Source: Methanocella sp.
Lineage (GTDB): Archaea > Halobacteriota > Methanocellia > Methanocellales > Methanocellaceae
Direction: 5' to 3'
Assembly (NCBI RefSeq): GCF_035506375.1
Contig: NZ_DATJPM010000057.1
Location: 1-26,130 of the forward strand
DNA length: 26,130 bases
Shown here: piece by piece, positions 14,285 to 21,128 of the stretch
How the letters are laid out: each line of letters starts with the position of its first letter
Numbering within the stretch: position 1 is the stretch's first letter
Notes under the pieces: generated by a model
What the model saw: only the letters and a program-made list of their open reading frames with translations
Told to the model about the DNA's origin: nothing
The model's database searches: none
Made by a program: the position numbers and the translations under genes

Positions 14285-15006
14285 TTTTTCTCCAGCATCC
14301 TGAGAACTTCATTTATCTCGTCGATATGCTCGATTGTAAAATCGGGAGTGGCGACATTTCCATCCTTATTGCCATGCTCGGTCATGATGAGAATCGTGGT
14401 CATCCCGGCGTCCTGTGCGCCTTTGATATCCCTGAACGTATCGTTCCCGATATAGACGGCTTCCTTCGGCTTCACGCCCAGGCGGGCCACGCATTCGTTG
14501 AACAGGCGCATGTCGGGCTTTCGAAAGCCGAACTCCGAAGATACGATGATCGTATCAAAGAAGTCAAATATGCCCAGCATGCGTAACTCCGGGTAAGAAT
14601 GGTCCACCTGCGAGTCCGAGACGATGCCAAGCCTGTATCTGCCCTTCAGCCAGGCCAGAGTCTCGAAGACCCCGCGGTAAAGCTTAATTTTCTCGACCGT
14701 CAGTGCCCGGTGCAGCTTCACGATGGCCGGCACGATGGCCGCCGCGTCGGCGCCCGAATACTGGTTTTCCCGGAGGATCTCACCCCAGATCCGGCGATAG
14801 TCGACTTCCGGGTAGGCCTCTTTGCTCTGCCTCTTCTGGAGCGCCTTCTTCTCGAAAAAGAACCACTTCAGCTCGTCGGCCGACAGGTAGACTCCCTGGT
14901 ATTTCAGATATGATGCGAGGCGCCGGTATGGGTCCTTATCGCTCTCGTCTGTCCTTATATTGATGAGCGTGGTGTAGATGTCCGACACGACCGCCTTTAT
15001 CTTCAT
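14281..15006 (-). CDS. HAD-superfamily hydrolase
   Basis: 241-aa HAD hydrolase from the chosen ATG. Motif I is SDIYTTL (Asp9 nucleophile). The second position has Tyr where phosphatases have Asp, a pattern seen in haloacid-dehalogenase-like members. Motif II is SDSQVD, motif III the Lys in FRKPDMRLF, and motif IV GNDTFRDIKGAQ. A helical cap lies between motifs I and II. The frame stays open for 29 codons upstream, but those are Ser-rich shadow sequence inside the upstream gene. The start at 15006 lies 4 bp after the PhoU-like stop with GTGAT before it. Substrate unknown. Confidence 0.88.
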   Translation of the reverse strand: MKIKAVVSDIYTTLINIRTDESDKDPYRRLASYLKYQGVYLSADELKWFFFEKKALQKRQSKEAYPEVDYRRIWGEILRENQYSGADAAAIVPAIVKLHRALTVEKIKLYRGVFETLAWLKGRYRLGIVSDSQVDHSYPELRMLGIFDFFDTIIVSSEFGFRKPDMRLFNECVARLGVKPKEAVYIGNDTFRDIKGAQDAGMTTILIMTEHGNKDGNVATPDFTIEHIDEINEVLRMLEKK

Positions 15007-15010
15007 GGCA

Positions 15011-15688
15011 TCACTCTGGGAACTCGGGGACGTGCATGGGCTCGCTGCGCTCGACGATGTTCCCCGTCCGGATGAAGCTGATCCTCTCGGCAATATCGGT
15101 CAGATGGTCCCCGATCCTCTCCATAGCCCTGGAGGCCACGGTTTCGTAGATCACGTTCGTGGCCGTATTCGGCTCCTCCAGGACGGTCAAGATCGACCCG
15201 ACGAAAGCATCGTTATACAGCCGGTCGATGGCCTTGTCCTCGTCGAACACTTCTTCCAGATTGACATTCGGGTTTCCCTTGTAAGCTTCCATGCAGATAT
15301 TCAGCATATGGTGCGCGGCCCTGCCCATCTTGACGATGTCCAGGGCTGTTTTAGTCACAGGCTTGTTCGCGACGGCCAGAGTAACATTCGCAATGGCCGT
15401 GCAGTAGTCCCCGATCCTCTCGATGTCGCTCACGAACTTATACGAGGCGGCAACTAAACGCAGGTCCTTGCCCTCCGGCTTTTTCGCCAGCATTTCCAGG
15501 CATTCCACCTCGATCTTCTTCTGGAGGTCGTCGATCTGCCTGTCCCGGTCTATCACGCGACGGGCAGCGTCCTCGTCCCGGTCGTCTAGCGAGCGGACCG
15601 CCTCGTCTATCGACAGGCCGGCGCAGCCCATCATGCGCAACACGTCCTCCTTAATGATCTCTAATTGACTGCCGACTACCGTAGCCAT
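15011..15688 (-). CDS. PhoU-like protein
   Basis: 225-aa protein of two PhoU three-helix bundles. The metal-binding motifs SDIERIGDYCTAI (near residue 90) and RAMERIGDHLTDI (near residue 195) mark the two halves. PhoU proteins couple phosphate uptake to signalling, usually with Pst transporters, but none is nearby. An AT-rich promoter (minus-strand TTTTATTATAA around 15710-15720) puts transcription at or near the ATG at 15688, and GTGAT lies 7 nt before it. The upstream GTG at 15700 is less likely. First gene of the operon with the HAD hydrolase and the kinase. Confidence 0.88.
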   Translation of the reverse strand: MATVVGSQLEIIKEDVLRMMGCAGLSIDEAVRSLDDRDEDAARRVIDRDRQIDDLQKKIEVECLEMLAKKPEGKDLRLVAASYKFVSDIERIGDYCTAIANVTLAVANKPVTKTALDIVKMGRAAHHMLNICMEAYKGNPNVNLEEVFDEDKAIDRLYNDAFVGSILTVLEEPNTATNVIYETVASRAMERIGDHLTDIAERISFIRTGNIVERSEPMHVPEFPE

Positions 15689-15783
15689 AACCCACATCAC
15701 TTATTATTATAATAAAAATTATAATTTGTCTTAGCTTATAGCTACGCTTGGAAAAAGAACGATAAAAAAATTAATAAAACTGG

Positions 15784-16199
15784 CTATTTCGTCGCCTTGG
15801 TGAGCTCGTCGAACAGTGAGTCCATCGCCGGTCGCATTTCCTGGGCGATGTCCGAGATCGAAACTACTCCGACCAGCTGGTTGCTGTCGTTGACCACTGG
15901 CAGCCGTCTCACTTTCATGTCGCCCATCGTCTTGACCGCATCCATGATATCGTCGCTCTCCCGGCACCCAACGACCTGCTTCGTCATGACGTCGCCGATC
16001 GGCGCGCTTCTCGGGTCCTGCGGTCTGCGACTACCTTCGTCACGATGGCCCTGTCCGTGATCATCCCCGCCACCTGGTTGCCGTCAACGACCAACACCGT
16101 GCCGACATTCTGGTCCCTCATCTTCTTCGCCGTATCGGCCGCTGAAGATTTCGTGTCAACGCATGCGATGCCCGTCGTCATTACGTCCTTGACCTGCAC
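15784..16199 (-). pseudogene. Two-CBS-domain protein with a frameshift
   Basis: CBS-pair protein split by one missing base. The first CBS (from the GTG at 16199: MQVKDVMTTGIACVDTKSSA ... MITDRAIVTKVVADRR) reads well, then runs into an early stop. The second (…MTKQVVGCRESDDIMDA ... LVGVVSISDIAQEM) continues in the next frame to 15784. Adding one G at about 16015-16020 (AGGACC to AGGGACC on the minus strand) restores a single protein of about 138 aa, joined by RRDPRSAPIGDVMTK. CBS pairs bind adenosyl ligands and regulate. GGAG lies about 9 nt before the GTG. It could be real decay or a sequencing error in the G run. Confidence 0.85.
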
Positions 16200-16326
16200 G
16201 ATACCAACTCCGTTTTTTAATACCCTTGATATACGGGGATATGATTTTGACCCATTTTTTATGACGGGTCCCGAAACAGGATAAAATTAATAGAATAATA
16301 AAGATAATACTTGAATTGATACCGAT

Positions 16327-16587
16327 ATGATCATCGAATATATTGAAGCCGCACTGTCAAAGGCAAAATATGAGATAATAAATGACGAAGATCCCTTCTA
16401 TGGCGAGGTGCCAGGCTTACAGGGTGTATGGGCAACGGGAAAAACATTAGAGGAATGCCGGGAAAATCTCCGCGAAGTCATTGATGGATGGATAATCGTA
16501 CGATTAAGAAAAAATTTACCGATTCCACCGATAGACGGCCATACCATAGAAGAATTATCGAGACCGGAAGCTGGGGCCAGTGTCTAA
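16327..16587 (+). CDS. hicB: HicB-type antitoxin
   Basis: 86-aa HicB-fold protein, antitoxin partner of the HicA RNA-cleaving toxin. The partial RNase-H-like fold with DEDPFYGEVPGLQGVWATG and the helix TLEECRENLREVIDGWI is diagnostic. It lacks a clear DNA-binding C-terminal domain, as in the short HicB class. No strong ribosome site is visible before the ATG. The hicA gene begins 5 codons before the hicB stop in another frame, so the two are coupled. The order hicB-hicA is the reverse of the commonest one. Confidence 0.88.
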   Translation: MIIEYIEAALSKAKYEIINDEDPFYGEVPGLQGVWATGKTLEECRENLREVIDGWIIVRLRKNLPIPPIDGHTIEELSRPEAGASV

Positions 16588-16804
16588 ATTATCTCCGGTA
16601 TCATAGGCCGAACTTGTCGAACGATTAAGGCTAATAGGGTTCGATGGGCCCTACATGGGCGGAAAACACCCGTATATGTTGAAAGATAATATATCTCTCA
16701 CAATTCCCAATCCTCATAGTAAAGTCATTGGTATCGACCTTTTATCTAGAATATTAAAACAAGCCGGGATCGACAGGGATGAATGGTTATATATAAAAAA
16801 ATAG
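16580..16804 (+). pseudogene. hicA: HicA-type toxin with an in-frame amber codon
   Basis: Read from GTG at 16580 the frame gives MSKLSPVS, then TAG (16604-16606), then AELVERLRLIGFDGPYMGGK and on to the end at 16804 (75 codons). The layout is that of HicA, with the catalytic His in GGKHPYM, LTIPNPHSKVIGIDLLSRIL and a C-terminal KQAGIDRDEW. In the family this position is often Trp (PVSW), so one G-to-A change (TGG to TAG) explains it. As written the toxin cannot be made unless TAG is read through. The start overlaps hicB by eight bases. Confidence 0.85.
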
Positions 16805-16816
16805 ACGATTAAAGAT

Positions 16817-17155
16817 CTATAAGTCGCCTAACTCGCACCACTTGCCCCGGCCTTCCCAGATGCGGATCATGAAGGGCAGCGCGATATCGCCCTGCAGGTC
16901 CGAATACACCGCTTCGCAGATGTTCTCAACGCTGGGGTATTCGATAATCTCGTTCAACAACCGGTGGTCGTATTTGCCGAGCACCTTCCGCAGGATGGAC
17001 TTCATATCGTAGAAATCCATGACCATGCCGGCGCCCTTCTTCTCGCCCTCGACTATCAGCTCTACCTTGTACGTGTGGCCGTGCGTCTGCCCGCATGTCT
17101 CGTGCCCGGGCAGGTAGTGCGCGGCGTCAATATACTCGATGACCCCTAATCTCAT
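16817..17155 (-). CDS. queD: 6-carboxytetrahydropterin synthase (QueD)
   Basis: 112-aa QueD of the PTPS fold; it makes 6-carboxytetrahydropterin from dihydroneopterin triphosphate. Zinc ligands His13, His25 and His27 (in THGHTYK) and the catalytic Cys21 are present, with DHRLLNE and the C-terminal IWEGRGKWCEL. The start at 17155 overlaps the queE stop (ATGA); a 4-codon upstream extension is unlikely. Last gene of the preQ0 operon. In archaea the end product is archaeosine at tRNA position 15. Confidence 0.93.
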   Translation of the reverse strand: MRLGVIEYIDAAHYLPGHETCGQTHGHTYKVELIVEGEKKGAGMVMDFYDMKSILRKVLGKYDHRLLNEIIEYPSVENICEAVYSDLQGDIALPFMIRIWEGRGKWCELGDL

Positions 17156-17883
17156 AGTGCACCCCATATCTTGTGCGTCTGAGGTATGATCCTGACGTTC
17201 TCGACTTTTTCCAGCGCCATATCCTGAAGCTCCAGCAGCAGCTTCGGCGAGGCCGCTTCCACACCTCCAGCGGGCGTAACGGGCTGTAATATTAATTCGG
17301 TAATGCAGTCCTTGACCTGATCAATGGCATGCATCATGTCCTCTCTATCGATATCTTCTGAAACGATGATCTTGCAGAAACAATCCCGGAAGCTGGTCTG
17401 CCTCAGGATACTGAAAGACCGGGCCATGTCGTTGAAGTACTTATCGTAGCGGCCTTTCCAGTCGCACTGGTTTTTCAGCTTGAAGTCGCCCGAGACGTAT
17501 TTCACGACGTCCTTCACCTCTTTTGCCCCGTCCGGCAGGGTCATATTGGTCTCGAGATAGAGCGGGAACTTCGATGATTTTAATTCTTTAATGAACTTCG
17601 CATACAGCAGCGGCTCACCGCCAGTCAGCGAAACCGAATGGACGCGCTCGTATAGCTTTATAACGCCCAGGAGCTGCTCCGAGGAGAGCGGGTTCTCGTA
17701 ATCCACGAACTTATCCGGCCCCGTTTCGACGCGGCACTTGCTCTGCGGGCCCCAGTCCTTCGGGGTATCGCAGTACAGGCACTCTAAATTACACTTCGGG
17801 AACCGGACGAACAGCTGCCGGTATCCCACGTAGGGCCCTTCGCCCTGCGCGCTCAGAAAAATCTCACGTATCGGCGACTTCAT
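17152..17883 (-). CDS. queE: 7-carboxy-7-deazaguanine synthase (QueE)
   Basis: 243-aa radical-SAM enzyme that rearranges carboxytetrahydropterin to 7-carboxy-7-deazaguanine. It starts SPIREIFLSAQGEGPYVG, the family opening. The cluster motif is CNLECLYC (Cys31, 35 and 38, spacing CX3CX2C) and the SAM-binding SLTGGEP follows. At the C-terminus, LQPVTPAGG and RIIPQTHKIWG are also typical. It overlaps both neighbours by four bases. The fold is the reduced one expected for QueE. Confidence 0.96.
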   Translation of the reverse strand: MKSPIREIFLSAQGEGPYVGYRQLFVRFPKCNLECLYCDTPKDWGPQSKCRVETGPDKFVDYENPLSSEQLLGVIKLYERVHSVSLTGGEPLLYAKFIKELKSSKFPLYLETNMTLPDGAKEVKDVVKYVSGDFKLKNQCDWKGRYDKYFNDMARSFSILRQTSFRDCFCKIIVSEDIDREDMMHAIDQVKDCITELILQPVTPAGGVEAASPKLLLELQDMALEKVENVRIIPQTHKIWGAL

Positions 17884-18434
17884 TGGTAAGCCTCCAGGGG
17901 CCTCGACTTGCGAATATCTCGCTCGATGTCCTCGTATTCAGCCGCGTAGCGCTGGCCTATCTCTTTCTGTACTGAATTCACGTCTTTTATGCCCATCTTT
18001 TCCAGGCTCATGTACTCGTCGCAGCGGGCGTTGATGCCGAAATGGATTTTACAGCTCACCTGGCTGGTGGACGCGATCGAGATAGATAATTTAGCATTAT
18101 TATAGAACAGGTCGTCGCCCTTGCGGCTCACCTTATAGCCCATGTCCTTGAAGACCTCGCCCGCGATGCACGCGAGAAGCCTCTGCCGGGCATAGGCGAC
18201 CTTGAGCGACGGCACGTCGAAGTGCTCCACGATGAAGTGCAGCATGTCCGGCGACTCGATCTTCTCGTTGTGGATCTTATCCTCGACGTCTATCATGTGC
18301 TTCAATGGTATCTTACAGCTTCCCCGGAAGCAGACGATACTGTCGTCCTGCACCTCGAACTTCGTATAAGCCCACAGCGAGCCTATCTGGCTGCCGTCGT
18401 AGTCGATGCGCTCGTCGGCGATGATACACTTCAC
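17880..18434 (-). CDS. DUF366 protein in the preQ0 operon
   Basis: 184-aa DUF366 protein (PF04017-like). It starts with GTG at 18434, sharing bases with the queC stop (GTGA), and ends in an ATGA overlap with queE. It opens VKCIIADERIDYDGSQIGSL, the family N-terminus, and holds FRGSCKIPLKHMIDVED and the C-terminal IASTSQVSCKIHFGIN. A longer frame from 18506 is only antisense-like extension within queC. No known catalytic motif. The tight location inside queC-queE-queD suggests a part in making, checking or inserting the deazapurine; this is inference. Confidence 0.85.
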   Translation of the reverse strand: MKCIIADERIDYDGSQIGSLWAYTKFEVQDDSIVCFRGSCKIPLKHMIDVEDKIHNEKIESPDMLHFIVEHFDVPSLKVAYARQRLLACIAGEVFKDMGYKVSRKGDDLFYNNAKLSISIASTSQVSCKIHFGINARCDEYMSLEKMGIKDVNSVQKEIGQRYAAEYEDIERDIRKSRPLEAYQ

Positions 18435-19114
18435 GGTACCACCAGCGACGGGTCGGCGAATCCGGCGCGCTTGAAGGCCCGGGCACGGCGCATGCAACTC
18501 TCGCACCTGCCGCAGGGCTTCTCTTGCGAAAAGTAGCAGCTCCAGCTCAAGTCCAGCGGAGCATCGATGCTCTTGCCTTTCTTGATGATGGCGACCTTGT
18601 CCAGGTCGATGACCGGGGCGACCACTTTCGCATGGTTCCCGGTAGAATAATAAAGGCTCTTGTTGATGGCTTCCACGAACTCCGGCGTGTTGTCCGGGAA
18701 TGTGGCGCCCTCCTCGGCGTTAAACCCGCAGACGATCTTATCGACATTCAGGGCGTCGGCAAAGCTTCCGGCGATGTTGATGAACGCCCCATTCCGGTTC
18801 GGCACCCAGACGGCGTGGGCCGTCTCCAGCGCTTTTCCTTTTATTTCGTCGAGCTCTGCCTCGGTGGGCGTCGGGACAGTCTCGCCCCGGTTGACGAGCG
18901 CCGTACAGGTCACGTCCTCGAGCCACGGGACGCTTATCACTACGTGCTTAACGCCGTAGCGCTCGCAGATCTTCCGGGCGCTCTCGATCTCCTTCTCCGC
19001 AGCCCTCTGCCCGTAGTCGAACGTCAGCGCAAGGTCGACGCCGTAGGCGTCTAAGGCTATCTTTAAAGCGACTGCTGAGTCGAGGCCGCTGGATAAAAGC
19101 ACTATGGATCCCAT
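18431..19114 (-). CDS. queC: 7-cyano-7-deazaguanine synthase (QueC)
   Basis: 227-aa QueC, which turns 7-carboxy-7-deazaguanine into preQ0 using ATP and ammonia. The PP-loop SSGLDS is at 8-13. The zinc site is Cys193, Cys201, Cys204 and Cys207 (CYFSQEKPCGRCESC). VPNRNGAF and GFNAEEGATFPDNTPEFV are family motifs. It starts one base after the stop of the RHH gene, so the two are coupled. Next genes are DUF366, queE and queD. Confidence 0.97.
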   Translation of the reverse strand: MGSIVLLSSGLDSAVALKIALDAYGVDLALTFDYGQRAAEKEIESARKICERYGVKHVVISVPWLEDVTCTALVNRGETVPTPTEAELDEIKGKALETAHAVWVPNRNGAFINIAGSFADALNVDKIVCGFNAEEGATFPDNTPEFVEAINKSLYYSTGNHAKVVAPVIDLDKVAIIKKGKSIDAPLDLSWSCYFSQEKPCGRCESCMRRARAFKRAGFADPSLVVP

Positions 19115-19115
19115 T

Positions 19116-19283
19116 TTATTCCACCCTGCCGTGACGGCGGTCGATCTCGTCCAGCGAGTCGAGCATCTTCCGGATTGCCGTGCGGACAGCGTCCGACTGG
19201 CTCACGAACTTCTTGTCCTTGCCCACATGGGTCATGAGGTCGTCCAGTAACTCCTGCGGGATATCGACGCTGATCTTCGGCAT
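19116..19283 (-). CDS. Ribbon-helix-helix (CopG-like) protein, first gene of the que operon
   Basis: A 55-aa gene too short for many ORF screens. It starts MPKISVDIPQELLDDLMTHV, a DNA-contacting beta strand followed by helix 1. Helix 2 is SQSDAVRTAIRKMLDSLDEI. This is the ribbon-helix-helix fold. GTGAT lies about 9 nt before the ATG at 19283, and a TATA box (19318-19328, minus strand) gives a transcript start near 19296. It ends one base before queC, so it heads the preQ0 operon and may regulate it. Family call is good; the target is inference. Confidence 0.8.
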   Translation of the reverse strand: MPKISVDIPQELLDDLMTHVGKDKKFVSQSDAVRTAIRKMLDSLDEIDRRHGRVE

Positions 19284-19317
19284 GATAATATCACTATATT
19301 ACCCCAGTAATACAGAG

Positions 19318-19328
19318 ATAATATAAAT
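19318..19328 (-). promoter_or_regulatory. TATA box of the que operon
   Basis: On the minus strand an ATTTATATTA-type box lies about 35-45 nt before the RHH start codon, with the GTGAT ribosome site between. This is the only promoter-like signal seen before queC. Confidence 0.55.
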
Positions 19329-19397
19329 AGATTATTCCGATAAAACCGCGAATGAACATGCCTTTTAATCATTTTTGCTGTGTTAAAATGCTCCGGC

Positions 19398-19726
19398 ATT
19401 TTAAGCTTCATAAGGGCACTGAGGGCACTATTTTCACCACAAAGGCACGATGGCATGGAGGCTCACAAAGTTTTCTTTTTAGATTAAGATACAAAGTACA
19501 CAAAGCCGGTTCATTGACATCAGGGCACGAAGGTGGCAATGGCACGATGGAATGAACATGATAGCACTTTTTCCATGGTGCCTTCGTATCCTTTGTATCT
19601 TAAAAGTTCAAAAAGCGGGCTCTGTGCCCTTTGTAACTTACATTTAAAAAGGCTTTGTGGGCCTTAGTGAACTCCGTGCCTTTGTGGTGAGAATAGTGCC
19701 TCCGTACACTCCGTGCACTTAAAATC
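19398..19726. repeat. Palindromic repeat type A, copy 2 (complete, about 329 bp)
   Basis: Inverted arms: outer ATTTTAAG (19398) with CTTAAAAT (19719-19726), GGGCACTATTTTCACCACAAAG with its complement near 19685-19700, then 19437-19470 with 19653-19687. The middle is nearly identical to copy 1 (bases 36-90). Several base changes keep or weaken pairing. No gene inside; a minus-strand frame crossing it is not protein-like. Confidence 0.88.
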
Positions 19727-20035
19727 AGATATTTAACATAGCAATAATTTTTCATTATGCCGTATGCCACAGGTATGCGAGTGTAATCAAGACTACGGCT
19801 AAGGCAATGCATAAAAGCAGGATGATCCATCGATGCGGCTTTTCGGCCGTGCATTTCCGCTCCTATGGCCAGTCCATTAATATGTCATCAATTGCTCGGA
19901 CGATATAATTAATTCAATCCATATTTTATCGTGCGTCGGCTCTTTTTAACATTTTTTACGCTTATCGCTGCGAAATAGCGATATTATTTCCCCAATAGGA
20001 AAAAGGATTTAAAGAAAAATCGCCAGCTACCCTCT
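19727..20035. other. Intergenic stretch with one possible gene remnant
   Basis: No confident gene. On the minus strand 19755-19859 encodes a lone membrane-span-like peptide (EKPHRWIILLLCIALAVVLI, then TLAYLWHTA and stop) but has no usable start codon after the preceding stop. It may be a remnant. A TATA-like GGATTTAAAG at about 20006-20015 fits a leaderless start of the next gene at 20036. Confidence 0.4.
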
Positions 20036-20530
20036 ATGCTTAAAAACGGCGCGCTCACCATACTAGCTTTTGTATTTATCCTGTGGGCCGCCAACATTTC
20101 CTATGGCTATATACACGAGGCAGGCCACGCACTCGTCGTCAAAAGCCTGGGCGGCCAGGTTTACGAGATATATGTGAATCCCCTGGGCACCGACGCTTAT
20201 ACCTTGCACTCTTACGTATCGGGAATCATAGGCTCGGTATCGGTGGAAATGGCGGGCCTGGTGGTAACCACGCTCCTGGCGTTCTTCGCGCTCATATCGG
20301 ATTATGCCCCGCTGCCCGTTTTCGTGGCCCTCCGCACGGCGATATACGCTCTAAATTATGCGCCGGGCACAGATATATACGAGGTACACCAACTGCTGGG
20401 AAACGCTTCACTGCTGATCTCGGCGATTCTAGTCTTCCTGAACCTGGCGTGTGCTATCATCGCAGTACGGGCAAAGATCAAAAATGTCAGCCTCCGGAAG
20501 CCTGTCCTAGAGAGACTTCTTCATCTTTAA
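20036..20530 (+). CDS. M50-like membrane metalloprotease
   Basis: 164-aa membrane protein with the zinc-protease motif HEAGH at residues 27-31, just after the first span (6-24). This is the placement of M50B-type (site-2-protease-like) families. Three more spans lie at about 57-95, 100-112 and 128-150. A second conserved motif may be NYAPGTDIYEVHQ (107-119), with Asp113 as a candidate third ligand. It is short for a full site-2 protease and has no PDZ domain. The last 24 bases overlap the convergent RimI-type gene. Substrate unknown. Confidence 0.7.
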   Translation: MLKNGALTILAFVFILWAANISYGYIHEAGHALVVKSLGGQVYEIYVNPLGTDAYTLHSYVSGIIGSVSVEMAGLVVTTLLAFFALISDYAPLPVFVALRTAIYALNYAPGTDIYEVHQLLGNASLLISAILVFLNLACAIIAVRAKIKNVSLRKPVLERLLHL

Positions 20531-20992
20531 GGCGTGCACGCCGTTCGAATAATAGTTCGGCACCATGCGGGAGCGCGTGAAACCCATTTTTTCATAAAGG
20601 GGAATGGCCTTATCGTTATCCATCTTAACTTCGAGGAAGCAGTTCGTGCAGCCCGCCTGGCGCAGCCCGTCAATGAGCGCGTCCATGAGCATCATGCCAA
20701 TGCCCATACGCCGGAAGCGGTCATCCACGTCCAGCGTGTATACTCGGCCATACTTCCCGAAGCGGTTGCGGTTCGTCAGGCCGATGATGAAGCCCGCAAA
20801 TTCTCCATTAGCCTCGGCCACGAAGGATATCGCCGTCTTCGTGTTGATGAGGTACTGGAGCTGGAGCGTCGAGAAAGCCTCGATGTCGAAGCACATCTGC
20901 TCCAGGCGATACATCCTATCGACATCGTCCTCCTTCGCCGCACGGATAGAAATGCGATTATTGGCCGCGGCCTGGCATTCACGGTCTATCAT
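20507..20992 (-). CDS. rimI: RimI-type N-terminal acetyltransferase
   Basis: 161-aa GNAT enzyme of the archaeal RimI/Ard1 type, which acetylates protein N-termini. The acetyl-CoA loop RRMGIGMMLM follows strand RVYTLDVDDRF. The end LYEKMGFTRSRMVPNYYSNG is characteristic of this group. GTGACC just before the ATG supports the start. It is convergent with the M50-like gene (24-bp overlap) and divergent from hisD. The symbol rimI reflects family; the archaeal enzyme has broader N-terminal targets. Confidence 0.88.
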   Translation of the reverse strand: MIDRECQAAANNRISIRAAKEDDVDRMYRLEQMCFDIEAFSTLQLQYLINTKTAISFVAEANGEFAGFIIGLTNRNRFGKYGRVYTLDVDDRFRRMGIGMMLMDALIDGLRQAGCTNCFLEVKMDNDKAIPLYEKMGFTRSRMVPNYYSNGVHALKMKKSL

Positions 20993-21128
20993 AAGGTCAC
21001 TTCGAAGATAAATTTCAGAATAATGATAGGGCGTCTTTAGTAGAAAATAGTTTTTGGTATCGGATAAGAAAGTTTAATGAATACCTAGCTATGTATAATG
21101 CAAAAGAATGGTTGGATGAGGCTCTCCG

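Noticed and set aside
15784..16199. Two separate single-CBS genes
   Set aside because: The second has no ribosome site of its own, and one added base gives a normal two-CBS protein.
16580..16804. hicA read as a pyrrolysine protein
   Set aside because: Possible in principle, but homologues have Trp here and no pyl genes are in the window; simple nonsense mutation is the better reading.
19755..19859. Small membrane protein on the minus strand
   Set aside because: No start codon after the preceding stop; kept only as a possible remnant.
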